In this document: positions 9,012 to 21,300 of the stretch, piece by piece
How the letters are laid out: every line of letters starts with the position of its first letter
Position numbering within the stretch: position 1 is the first letter of the stretch
Source of the DNA: Mantamonas sphyraenae
Taxonomy: Eukaryota > CRuMs > Mantamonadidae
Assembly: GCA_026936335.1 (NCBI GenBank)
Contig: JAPMXV010000076.1
Span: forward strand, 62,001-126,000
Reading direction: 5' to 3'
DNA length: 64,000 nt
Translations under genes and position numbers: made by a program
The notes under the pieces: model-generated
Database searches by the model: none
The model's input: the letters and a program-made list of their open reading frames with translations, nothing else
What the model was told of the DNA's origin: nothing

Positions 9012-11199
9012 AAAGGGCGTCCAGCTCGTCATCGGCAGGGAGTGTCATGGGCATCATGGACTATTCACGTGTGATGCAGATGAGTGTGGTGCGTGGAGGG
9101 GATGTGTCGTCGGCAGGTTCGTCGAGTGGAGGAGGGGCGAAAGGGAAAGGTGTCGTTGTGAAGGAAGGGCAGATTGTGCCACACAAGCGAAACTCGCGGG
9201 AGAGGTGTGGATGGGACAAGGGCGGGATGAGCGATGTGCGTGTGCTGCTGCTGGGTTCGGATGGACAGGCACGAGGAAAGGTCAAGATAAGCTGTGCAGA
9301 GGAGCAGAGGGCGGTGGAAGCAGCGCGACGAGTGGGCGGCTTGCTGACGAGTGCTGTGGGGGCGGCTGAGCAGGTGGACTTTGTGGCGGAGATTCGTTCA
9401 TTGAAGGCACCGATGGTACACATCATGACACACATGGGGGTGGCAGTGGTGGAGGGAGAGGATGCCTCTGTGACGAGAAAGACGCTTGTGCACTCGCTGC
9501 GAGAAGCAAGTCCCGTGGCGGTGTTTTTGAACGGATGCAGCAGTGCAGAGATGGCCATGGAGATCAATGACCATGTGCCACTGGTGATTGGGTACACCGA
9601 GGCAGTGGACGATCATGCGGCTTTGGACATGGCCAAGGTGTGGTACGAGAACATTGGGAGTGGAGAGACGGTGGAAGAGGCGTTCCGGGCTATGGTGGAA
9701 GCAGGAGGGGAGAAGGAAGGGCCGAAAGCACTGTTGTGTCATTGGCAGGGCATGGAAGACACAGTGTTGGTCAACGCGAGTGGAAAGAAGGCACAGGATG
9801 GGTTCTCCAGGAGACGTGTGGACAATCTGGGCAAAGCACGAGAGCTTGTGCGACGAGAGGAGGTGCTAAGGGAGCTGGAGGAGGCAGAAGGGGTGGTGGT
9901 GGTGTGTGGAGCGAGGGGCATGGGCAAGACAAGCGTGGTAGAGATGCATGCGCAGGAAGTGAAGGAGAAGGGTGGCACGGATGTGGTGTGGTGGTGTGCA
10001 GGACAGAGCAGAGAGGCTTTGGTGAGTGACTTGCTGCAGCTGGGTGTGGCATTGGGCGTGTTCACGGATGCTGGAGTTCAGTCGGCTGAGAAGGAGGAGG
10101 TGCGAGAGGGAATGGCAAAGAGGGTGATGCAGGCGTTGGATGGACAGCGATGGATGTTGGTGATGGACGGGGTGGAGGCATGGGGGGATGTCGAGGCGTT
10201 TGTGCACGGAGGAGGTCGTGTGGTGATGACGACATGGCGGGATGGGGTTTGGGACAAGCGGGTGGTGGACGCTGTGGTGAGGGTGGATGTAATGCGGAAG
10301 GATGAGGTGGATGCCGTGTTTGCGAGTGAGGGTGTGGTGGTGGATGGGGAAGAGGAGGAGAAGGCATATGGGGAACTGAAGAGGCTGCTGGATGGGATGG
10401 CATTGGCTGTGCGACAGGCAGCGGCAGTGATTGGAGAGTGGGGAGAGGGTGGATCGGTGCAGAAGTACGTGAAGAGACTGGGACGCAGTCTGAGACAGCT
10501 GGGGAAGGAGGTGGAGGGCGATGTGTACAGTGGAACAGCGCTGAGTGTGTGGCAGATTGCGATGGAAGAGGCATCGGAGAGGAACGAACATGCAGCAAGG
10601 TTGATGTTGTGCATGGCGCTGTTGGATGGGCAGGATCTGCCAATGAGGCTGCTGGTGACGCTGATGGAGCAGATTGCGGGTGTGGAGGACAGGGAAGAGG
10701 CAGAGGAAATGGCAGAGGAGGCATTGGAGGCACTGCAGAGAGTGTCGCTGGTGCAGAGGATGGTGGAAAGAGGGAGTGGGTGGAAGGTGCATGGGCTGAC
10801 GCAGATGATGGCAAGGGGAGGACAAGCGGTGGTGTTGGATGGAGAGGAAGGCGTAGGGAGGCTGGTGGGTGTGAAGCATGTGTTCATGATGATGCGGAGG
10901 GAGTTTGCTTTCGATTGGAGTGAGTCGCTTGACGAACTTGGATGGCACAGGAGAATGCTAGTGCATGGTGAATCTGTGTGGAATGCATGTCACGAGGTGT
11001 GCGCACTCAGAAGAAATGTGGAGGACATGTGCTGGGTGGGACGGAATGTGGCGCATGTGCATGACTGGATGGGCTCGTATGGAGAGGCGGGAAAGTGGGT
11101 AGAAGAGGTGATGAGAATGCAGAGGGAAGCTGGAGAAGAAGAGGAAGAGACCGAAGGATGGGCGAGAAGTTTGTTCCTGGCTGCAGGGATTGCAGATGC

Positions 11200-12890
11200 G
11201 AAGGGAGAGTACGATCGTGCACTGGAGCTGCATGAGCAGGCACTGGGAATTAGGCGACGGGTGCATGGTGGGGATGAGCACCCGGATGTGGCATCGAGCA
11301 TCCACAACATGGCTGGGGTGTACGATGACAAGGGAGAGTATGATCGGGCACTGGAGCTGTATGAGCAGGCACTGGATATCAGGCGACGGGTGCATGGTGG
11401 GGATGAGCACCCGGATGTGGCATCGAGTATCAACAACATGGCTCGGGTGTACGATGCCAAGGGAGAGTACGATCGGGCACTGGAGCTGCATGAGAAGGCA
11501 CTGGGGATCTGGCGCCGGGTGCATGATGGGATGAGCACCCGGATGTGGCCACGAGCATCGCCAATATGGCTGGGGTGTACCAGGCCAAGGGAGAGTACGA
11601 TCGGGCACTGGAGCTGTATGAGCAGGCACTGGGGATCAGGCGACGGGTGCATGGTGGGGATGAGCACGCGGATGTGGCCACGAGCATCAGCGGCATGGCT
11701 GGGGTGTACAAGGCCAAGGGAGAGTACGATCGGGCACTGGAGCTGTATGAGCAGGCACTGGGGATCAGACGACGGGTACATGGTGGGGATGAGCACCCAA
11801 GTGTTGCCACGAGCATCAACAACATGGCTGGGGTGTACGATGCCAAGGGAGAGTACAATCGTTCTCTGGAGCTGTATGAACAGGCACTGGGGATCTGGCG
11901 ACGGGTGTATGGTGGAGATGAGCACCCGGATGTGGCCACGAGCATCCACAACATGGCTTTGGCGTTCTATGCCAAGGGAGAGTACGATCGGGCACTGGAG
12001 CTGCATGAGCAGGCACTGGGGATCTGGCGACGGGTGCATGGTGGGGATGAGCACCCGGATGTGGCATCGAGCATCCACAACATGGCTGGGGTGAACTATG
12101 CCAAGGGAGAGTACGATCGGGCACTGGAGCTGTATGAGCAGGCACTGGGGATCAGACGACGGGTACATGGTGGGGATGAGCACCCAAGTGTTGCCACGAG
12201 CATCAACAACATGGCTGGGGTGTACGATGCCAAGGGAGAGTACAATCGTTCTCTGGAGCTGTATGAACAGGCACTGGGGATCTGGCGACGGGTGTATGGT
12301 GGAGATGAGCACCCGGATGTGGCCACGAGCATCAACAACATGGCTGCGGTGTACCAGGCCAAGGGAGAGTACGATCGGGCACTGGAGCTGTATGAGCAGG
12401 CACTGGGGATCTGGCGACGGGTGCATGGTGGGGATAAGCACCCGGATGTGGCCATGAGCATCCACAACATGGCTGGGGTGTACGATTCCAAGGGAGAGTA
12501 CGATCGGGCACTGGAGCTGCATGAGCAGGCACTGGGGATCAGACGACGCGTGCATGGTGTGGATGAGCACCCGGATGTGGCATCGAGCATCAACAGCATG
12601 GCTGGGGTGTACGATGACAAGGGAGAGTACGATCGGGCACTGGAGTTGTATGAGCAGGCACTGGGGATCAGACGACGGGTGCATGGTGGGGATGAGCACC
12701 CAAGTGTTGCAACGAGCATCAACAACATGGCTGCGGTGTACCAGGCCAAGGGAGAGTACGATCGGGCACTGGAGCTGTATGAGCAGGCACTGGCGATCAA
12801 GCGACGGGTGCATGGTGGGGATGAGCACCCGAGTGTGGCCACGATCCTCAACAACATGGCACAGGTGTACTATGCCATGGAGGAGTACGA
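11200..12890 (+). repeat. 126-bp TPR-coding tandem repeat
   Basis: About thirteen units of 126 bp (42 residues; YDRALELYEQALGIRRRVHGGDEHPDVA type). Neighbouring units are nearly identical at DNA level, some blocks being duplicated as pairs (for example 11740-11935 and 12110-12305), which indicates recent unequal exchange or gene conversion. Confidence 0.85.
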
Positions 12891-13629
12891 CACTGCTCTG
12901 CAACTGCTGCTTGTGGTTGAAGCCCTTCAATCTGCTCTTCTCCCACGCAACCATCCAGACCTCAGTAACACAAGATCAGCTCTCTTTGTCCTGAACCAGC
13001 GCAACACCGCGCGCATGAGTGACGCTGAGGGCAACTTCCGATCCATCCGCTCAAAGAAGAGTGTTCGATTCACGCTAGCCAATCATGCCTTGTCCCTCGC
13101 CCAGCTCAGTGCACGTGACCCCAATTCTGCGTTGGCCACTCACAACCGAGTGGTTGCGGACATACAACGTCGCCAATCCTCCTCCTTCTCGACATGCTCG
13201 CTGCCCAAGGTGGTCACTGACTTTATTCAACGAGTCGTAATCACCCATTCCTTCGCCCTGCTCACATGTGACCTCCTCCCATTGTGGTTAGAGCACGTCT
13301 CTGTCGACCAACTCCTATCGTGGACACCAGCCGTCCTCCCTGGGTCTCTGAACTCCCTCCTCCAACACTTCCCAGATACAATTGCCACTGTGGACGCCGC
13401 TGAAGCACTGATTGACTCCCGTGCTCATCTGTATGCACCATCCCAACACAAGGAACTCATGCACACCCTGGCATCCAAGGCCATGCGAGCGGGTGACATT
13501 GAACGAGGCATGCAGCTGGCTTCTTCATCCCAGTGAATGTGACGAGGTCAAGAGCATGACAGTGAGGAGTGCTGATGCTTGTTGCCTCTAATGCATCCTC
13601 TCATGGTCCTCGTCTTGAGCCGCCGATCT

Positions 13630-13745
13630 TCACTCTGGGCTGTCGTCGTCCCCGTTGCACTCCCCGCAGGGCCAGTGGCGGCCAGTCCGCAGTCCCTGTA
13701 TGGAAAAGAAGTGCCACCGCAGATGCACTCTGAGCGTACGTGGCT
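13630..13745 (-). pseudogene. Degraded inverted copy of the zinc-ribbon mini-gene
   Basis: On the minus strand, sequence resembling the 5' half of the mini-gene at 7730 is recognisable (GCAGAGTGCATCT around the first knuckle and the aromatic segment), but one cysteine of the first knuckle is displaced and the second knuckle is lost. Confidence 0.4.
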
Positions 13746-13861
13746 GGTGGCGTAGGTTTGGGTGGTGAGACACAGGGACACAATAGCGCTGAATGGGGTC
13801 CCGCATCTTCATCGCCAGCTGGCGATGCATTGCCAAATGGAACGGCCTTGTCGACATTTCC

Positions 13862-14450
13862 ACGCGAGGCATGGTGTGGACAGGCTTCCACTGGCTCTGC
13901 CGGCGGTGCTACGACGACGACGATGCCAGTCCCGGGTAAGGATCTGTGGGGTGGACACGAGGGAGGAGAGGAATGCATGAAGAGAGAGCACAAACGTATG
14001 CACACATTCTGTCCCTCGTTGCGTCCTCTTGCGAACCGATCACCGTATGAGGGAAGGATGTGTGGAGGAGATCAGCCAGCTGCTGCTGAATGGGTCGCTG
14101 CAGTGTCAATTCTGGAGTGTGCTGCAAGGAGAGAGAGATGAAAGACACCAGCTTGCACTGCACCCACATCCCACCCCTCCCTCCCTCCCTCGCAACACAG
14201 GCCAGTGCCACCCCACAGACGCACACACAGGGCCATCACCAGTCACTGCACGCGGTGCATGGCGGCATGGACGACAATGGTCGCCTCTCAACGTGCCGCC
14301 ACCGCATGTGTGCAATGACCGTCTCACATGGCCCTGATTCCCGTGCGTCTGTGTGATCACTGGCCCAAACAGGAGGGAGTGGTGGGGTGGGATGGGGGTA
14401 AGTGGGTGTGTGGAGGAGGTCCGGTTTTCATCCCCAACCACCACCCACTT
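13862..14450. repeat. Duplicated module R2, copy 2
   Basis: Direct repeat of 7812-8410 with point differences and short indels. It includes the 3' end of the zinc-ribbon frame and its donor site (GTAAGG), but the acceptor seen in copy 1 (TTGCAG) has become TTGCGA. Confidence 0.8.
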
Positions 14451-15106
14451 CACACCCACTTCTATCTCATTCCCACCCCCTTCCACTTCCTGTTCTCTCC
14501 ACACTGTGTCTTGCATCCTTTCATCCCCACCCTCCCTCTCTCCTCCTCTTCCGTTCCGTGCCAATTTTCCCAATCGGATCCAATTCCTGACAAAATCCGT
14601 CGACCCCAGCCGCTCTGCACAGCCGTGTGTCATCCCCCCTGTTGCATCATGCATTCAAAGACTATGTTCATCGACATCCTACGTCGATTGCAGGTGTTGG
14701 AAGATGCCCCTTTGTCGCCATGGACGATCCGCAGGTGGAAACCACGACGACGACGGCGACGACGGTGGAAATCGTCGACCCAAAAGTTGCGGCCGGAAAC
14801 GTCGACCTCCCTTTTGTCCAAACCCCACCGTCCGCCCCCATCCCCTCCACCACCACCTCCCACACCCATGTGTTACCACTCTGGGGATGCCGTGTGTTGT
14901 TTTTCCGACGCCGTCGAGTGAGCACCCATGGGACATGTTTTCTCCGTTTGTGCCTGGCTTGTCTCTGCTGGCGCAGGGCCTTGGCCAACCTCTTCGCCCA
15001 CCCAGCTTCCTCAACACCCGTCACAATCACCCACACATCATCGATCCACAACCAATCCAAATGGCACAAGGGGGCCATCCCATATGTACATTCACTCCAT
15101 GGCGCA
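14451..15106. other. Spacer without a confident gene
   Basis: Mostly CT-rich. A plus-strand frame from an ATG at 14719 (beginning MDDPQVET, Thr-rich) runs to a possible donor GTGAGC at about 14919. No acceptor or homologue supports it, so I do not call it a gene. This stretch may also hold the 3' untranslated region of the minus-strand gene that ends at 15107. Confidence 0.4.
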
Positions 15107-18100
15107 TCAAATACCACCCCCACCGTCTGCCCACCCACCCACATGTCCCTGCACATGCCACCCTCGTCCCCCACCACCACCACCACGTCCTCTTCCTCCC
15201 CTTCCTCCTCTCCCACGCCCTCTGCCACTCCCACGCACACTCCCACCGCCACCACCAACACCCTTGCCACGTGCACCACCACCACCACCACCACCACCAC
15301 CCCTGCCACTCAACCGGCGTGCGAGATCCACCCACACGCCGTGCACAGGACCAAACTGCCGTGCATTGGCCAGGGCTTGCGCCTGCGACAACACCGTCTT
15401 TGGCACATACCGTCGTTGCTTGCGGTCATACTGCAGCACAATGGCCACGTCCACACTCCAGGAGGCGCCTCCCTCCTTGTTGCGTCTGCTGTGTTTGCTC
15501 TGCAAACACACGGGCACCAGCCACTGCGGACGCAACGATTGCAACTCCACCGACTCGCACACCAGCCGCCCCTGCAGCGTGTTGTGCAATCCCATGGCCT
15601 CCTTCACCGCCCGTTCCAGCTTCATCCACTGTGTGTCCCCGTCGTCCAGCTCCTGGAACCGCGCCGGAAACCGGCCCATCCGCTCCTCCAGAATGTGCCT
15701 CTGCGCCACCCCGTCCGCCTCGAAAAACACAGCGGCACGCTTGTCAAACACCAGCTCTGCACGATGGAGTGGCTCACACGCGTCCTCGTCACCCTCATTC
15801 GATGATGACCATGATGACGATGATGATGATGATGTCGATGTCGTCGTCTCCTCCCCCCTCTCCTTCTCGTACTGTGTGTGCACATCCATCCACTCCACCT
15901 CGTGTTTCAACGCCTCTTTGATGCCATCGATGTCACCGACGTCGTAGGCGCCGTCAAAGCCCATGTCATCCAACACCTGCGGCGCATCGCGTTCCATCTC
16001 CCGCTGGCTGCTCACGCCCACCGCAAACACGTCCACCCCCGACCTCTGCGTGCGACGCATCACAAACGACACATACGTCATGTTCAGTTGATCCACAGAG
16101 TCCTGGCCACCATTGTCATTGTTGTTGTTGGTGGTGGTGGTGGTGCACACCAGACCCGTGTTCAACACCACCCCATTGGCCAGTGCCACACAGCCCTGCT
16201 TGCACCTCAACGACAGCATCAGCCTGGCACGCAGGTAATCACTGATCAGCACACGTTGTTGCTGCCCACCATCATCACCCTGCCCATGCCAACCATCGTC
16301 ATCCTCGTCATCATCGTCATCATCGTCCACATACCCAAACACATCCACATCGCCACGTCGCCTCCTGAACGCACGTGCAATCACCTCGTCCAGCACGCCG
16401 TCGTCCAGTGCCGCCGCAGGCAGCAGCTGCCTCGTCAGATCCTTCCTGCGCACAAACTCCTCCCATCCCATCCCCTCCCTGCCCAGTCCCTCCACATACG
16501 CCTGCAATGCCCCATGTGGCACCAATGCCTCTCTGCCCCACTTGTATGCCAGTGCCTCCAGCCACCTCACAGGGATTCTTGGCAGCGAGCTCAGTCCCAC
16601 GCCACCACCCCCTCCTCCTCCTCCTCCACGGCCCGTGTCACACAACTCGCCCAGGGTGGCCAGCCAGTTGCAAAAGAAGGACTGCGAGGTGGTACCCTTG
16701 CGATCGTTGGTGGTGGCCACCAGACACCAGATGCGTGCCAGCCCATGCTGGTCCTCCTCGGCATAAAAGGGCACCACCAGCAATCGATCACGCCCCAACT
16801 GCAGCGTCCACGTGTACTCACGACACAGAAATATAAACACCTCCCGATCCGAACCCAGCCTGGATGACATTGCCACCTCCTCCTGCACCCGACGTGCAAT
16901 CGCAGACGGCACAAACATGTGGTCCAGCAGACTGCTGCTGCTGTGGTTGTGGTTGTTGCTTCTGCTGCTTCTTCTTCTGTTCCTGCTGCTGCTGGGTGCC
17001 CCTGTGCCCGTGAATGCCTTGTACCGAATCATCCATGCTTCGTCGTCGTCGTCGTCGTCGTCGCCCTCACCACCACCCACATCATCCTCATCATCAACAA
17101 CACCATACCCATCCTCATCATGGTACGTGTCCTGCTGCTGCTGCTGCTGTGGAGAATAATACGTAGGATGACGGGAATGACGAGGGTCATGGGGATGGTA
17201 TGGACGTGGGTCATGGTTGCCTGTGTGCCAGCGTGTCCCACCAGCACCCCCTCCCCCACCATCCCCACCACCCTCATCATACACCCTCATCCCATGTGTG
17301 TTGCTGCTACTGCTGCTGTTGCTACTTCCATAGTCCCCTTCCTCCCCTGTGCTCGGTCCGAAATCCTCCTCCAGCCTCTGCTGCAGCCGTTGGACCACGT
17401 CGTCGATGCTGGCCACCGCCTCGGCCGGCCATTCCACACCGCCGCCACCACCACCGCCTCCACTGCCACCACCACCCGCATCCATCATCGTCATCATCGT
17501 CGTCGTCGTCACCACGTCTGCCACCTCGTCCAATCGACACAGATGCGTGGCACGAAAGTGCTGACTGTGATGGTTGGCTTCGTTGCGTTCGGCCAGCAGA
17601 CACCAGGCGTGGCCTGTGAGAGCGTCCCTGTGCACCACCACCACAAGCGCCTCCCTGCTCTCGTGCCTGGCTGCCCACGTGTAATCCTCACACAGACGGG
17701 CCAACACACGCTTAAAGTGGGCCGTGGGATAGTCTGGCACCCGCGTGGGAATCTCCCCCACCAGTTTGGGCGGCACAAAGCACGCATCCAACAGCGTCGT
17801 CCGGCTGCGTCGCTGGTGCAGTCCACCGTCAAACATTTTGTACCCCACATGCCATCCATTCGATGACGACGACGATGACGATGATGATTGTGACCATAAT
17901 GGCTGTGCCAATGATGATGATGGTGAGGAGGAGGAGGCGGAGGAGGAGGACAACGAGGACCCCAATGCCCATCGCTCACCTCCGCCTCCTCCTCCCTGCT
18001 GCCCCTTTGCCTCCCAACCACCACCACCACCACTGCCACCACCACTGCCACCATAACTGCTGCTGTTGCCCACCTGCATGTGTTTCCTCCTGGCTGGTGG

Positions 18101-18127
18101 CACGTATGCCTTTGCTGCTGCTGTGAG

Positions 18128-18165
<38 letters not shown>

Positions 18166-18223
18166 TGCCACCACCATCATCCCCACCACCACCACCACGG
18201 CGTGGCTGGCCTTGGCTCCTCAT
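15107..18223 (-). CDS. Large low-complexity protein, possible DUF3825-like domain, RGG tail
   Basis: A 1038-residue frame. Features in order: poly-Ser/Gly N-terminus with KAYVPPARRKH, resembling the YxPPHLR-type motif near the start of DED1/DDX3 helicases; a repeated ~150-residue unit occurring twice (YKMFDGG...LLDACFVPPKL... and YKAFTGTG...LLDHMFVPSAI..., each followed by an EDYTW or REYTW segment); a third part with SDYLRARLMLSL...NTGLVCT, reminiscent of the LNTGL core of DUF3825; and an RGG-rich end. Homopolymer runs of Ser, Asp, Gly and His come from trinucleotide repeats. RGG tails and DUF3825 are associated with RNA biology, so an RNA-binding role is a guess. I took the ATG just before the structured part; the frame is open further upstream without a convincing start. 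Confidence 0.7.
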
Positions 18224-18394
18224 CTCTCTCTCTCTTTGTTTTCTCTTGTTTTTGCCTGCGCCATGGCACACCACCATACAACTCCCATCACCACCAGGCC
18301 ATTTGCGTCCTTTAGTGGTGGTGCGAGTCCCCATTCCCCCCCGTTCCCCCCGTCCCCGCTTTTGTCCCGTCTTCTGTGTTGGTACACGCAGACA

Positions 18395-21300
18395 ATGAGC
18401 AGCTCCAAGGATCATCCAAATCGCCCGGCCGTGGCCCGGAAGCAACCTCGCCGCACCTGGGCATCCTGTAGGTTGCCTCCACGCATCACACTCCCATCCA
18501 TATCTCTGTACAGCCCATTGGCCACCCATCTGTCTGTCCCCTGTGTCTCTTCCATGCTTGTGTCTGCCTGTGGGAGGGCGAGAAGCCGGCTGGCCGGGGG
18601 TCGACGGTTTTGTGGGGCGAATCCCGCTTTCGCCAAAGAGCGGCTTTTGTCTTTCCTCCCCTCCCCTGCACTCCCTCTGTGTCATCCACACGTGATTCCC
18701 ACCCCAACTGCACCGGGAGCAGTGCACCTGTGTTTCCATGCATTTGGCCATGTGACTCCCCATGCGCCCATCCCCACCCCCTTTCCCCACACTTTTTGGC
18801 ACCATGCCCACCACCCCGTTCATCGCCGCCCCACGGACGCCTGTGCTGTCCCCACGCCCCCATCCATTCCCACCGGCGTCGCCCAGGTGTCCTCCACCCG
18901 TTCCCAATCCCCATTGTGTCTCCTCTGGAACAGGGCCACGCCTGTGGGAGGGGGAAACCCCACAAACGCGCCGGCCTCGGATGTTTTCCGCCCCCGTCCT
19001 CCCCCTGCCTGCCTGCCTCCTCCCTTCCCCTTCCCCACCACCGGCCCCATGCACGCCTTTCTCTGCCCTCCTCCGTGTCCCCCACCACCCACCATCTCTA
19101 ACGCCACTCCCTTCCCCCCCCTTTATGTCACTGCAGATGTGGGGCCGAGTGACACCTCACTCCAGTGGCGTCATCAGCCCCAGAAGACGTCGTGGAAGGG
19201 GGAGTCGACAGTGGAGCGGAAGCAGAGTGTGTCTGTGGAAGACACTGTGAAGAGCAAGGTGGGCAATCTGAAGGGCAGATTCGAGACATCGGCAAGCCCG
19301 TCTCAGCAGTGGCGTCATCAGCCCCAGCAGACGTCGTGGAAGGGAGAGTCGACAGTGGAGCGGAAGCAGAGTGTGTCTGTGGAAGACACTGTGAAGAGCA
19401 AGGTGGGCAATCTGAAGGGCAGATTCGAGACATCGGCAAGCCCGTCTCAGCAGTGGCGTCATCAGCCCCAGCAGACGTCGTGGAAGGGGGAGTCGACAGT
19501 GGAGCGGAAGCAGAGTGTGTCTGTGGAAGACACTGTGAAGAGCAAGGTGGGCAATCTGAAGGGCAGATTCGAGACATCGGCAAGCCCGTCTCAGCAGTGG
19601 CGTCATCAGCCCCAGCAGACGTCGTGGAAGGGAGAGTCGACAGTGGAGCGGAAGCAGAGTGTGTCTGTGGAAGACACTGTGAAGAGCAAGGTGGGCAATC
19701 TGAAGGGCAGATTCGAGACATCGGCAAGCCCGTCTCAGCAGTGGCGTCATCAGCCCCAGCAGACGTCGTGGAAGGGGGAGTCGACAGTGGAGCGGAAGCA
19801 GAGTGTGTCTGTGGAAGACACTGTGAAGAGCAAGGTGGGCAATCTGAAGAGCAGATTCGAGACATCGGCAAGCCCGTCTCAGCAGTGGCGTCATCAGCCC
19901 CAGCAGACGTCGTGGAAGGGGGAGTCGACAGTGGAGCGGAAGCAGAGTGTGTCTGTGGAAGACACTGTGAAGAGCAAGGTGGGCAATCTGAAGAGCAGAT
20001 TCGAGACATCGGCAAGCCCGTCTCAGCAGTGGCGTCATCAGCCCCAGCAGACGTCGTGGAAGGGGGAGTCGACAGTGGAGCGGAAGCAGAGTGTGTCTGT
20101 GGAAGACACTGTGAAGAGCAAGGTGGGCAATCTGAAGAGCAGATTCGAGACATCGGCAAGCCCGTCTCAGCAGTGGCGTCATCAGCCCCAGCAGACGTCG
20201 TGGAAGGGGGAGTCGACAGTGGAGCGGAAGCAGAGTGTGTCTGTGGAAGACACTGTGAAGAGCAAGGTGGGCAATCTGAAGAGCAGATTCGAGACATCGG
20301 CAAGCCCGTCTCAGCAGTGGCGTCATCAGCCCCAGCAGACGTCGTGGAAGGGGGAGTCGACAGTGGAGCGGAAGCAGAGCAGAGTGTGTCTGTGGAAGAC
20401 ACTGTGAAGAGCAAGGTGGGCAATCTGAAGAGCAGATTCGAGACATCGGCAAGCCCGTCTCAGCAGTGGCGTCATCAGCCCCAGCAGACGTCGTGGAAGG
20501 GGGAGTCGACAGTGGAGCGGAAGCAGAGTGTGTCTGTGGAAGACACTGTGAAGAGCAAGGTGGGCAATCTGAAGAGCAGATTCGAGACATCGGCAAGCCC
20601 GTCTCAGCAGTGGCGTCATCAGCCCCAGCAGACGTCGTGGAAGGGGGAGTCGACAGTGGAGCGGAAGCAGAGTGTGTCTGTGGAAGACACTGTGAAGAGC
20701 AAGGTGGGCAATCTGAAGAGCAGATTCGAGACATCGGCAAGCCCGTCTCAGCAGTGGCGTCATCAGCCCCAGCAGACGTCGTGGAAGGGGGAGTCGACAG
20801 TGGAGCGGAAGCAGAGTGTGTCTGTGGAAGACACTGTGGAGAGCAAGGTGGGCAATCTGAAGGGCAGATTCGAGACATCGGCAAGCCCGTCTCAGCAGTG
20901 GCGTCATCAGCCCCAGCAGACGTCGTGGAAGGGGGAGTCGACAGTGGAGCGGAAGCAGAGTGTGTCTGTGGAAGACACTGTGAAGAGCAAGGTGGGCAAT
21001 CTGAAGGGCAGATTCGAGACATCGGCAAGCCCGTCTCAGCAGTGGCGTCATCAGCCCCAGCAGACGTCGTGGAAGGGGGAGTCGACAGTGGAGCGGAAGC
21101 AGAGTGTGTCTGTGGAAGACACTGTGGAGAGCAAGGTGGGCAATCTGAAGGGCAGATTCGAGACATCGGCAAGCCCGTCTCAGCAGTGGCGTCATCAGCC
21201 CCAGCAGACGTCGTGGAAGGGGGAGTCGACAGTGGAGCGGAAGCAGAGTGTGTCTGTGGAAGACACTGTGAAGAGCAAGGTGGGCAATCTGAAGGGCAGA

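Larger units (their letters stand above)
8603..13536 (+). pseudogene. CHAT-NB-ARC-TPR receptor-like protein (frameshifted)
   Basis: Exon 1 (8603-8933) encodes ~110 mostly helical residues. Exon 2 starts at 9012 in phase. Order: CHAT/caspase-like domain with candidate catalytic His251 (THMG) and Cys286 (NGCSS); STAND NTPase with P-loop GARGMGKTS (410-418), Walker B LVMDG near 493-497 and a GLPL-like LDGMALAV; about thirteen 42-residue kinesin-light-chain-type TPRs from ~840; a ~190-residue C-terminus. In proteins with this order the repeats are thought to sense a ligand, the NTPase to oligomerise and CHAT to cleave; that role is inferred here. One G is missing near 11526-11530 compared with every other repeat, shifting the frame inside the TPRs; corrected, the product would be about 1618 residues. 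It may be a recent pseudogene, a base-call error or an allele. The long intact frames on both sides argue against old decay. Confidence 0.8.
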
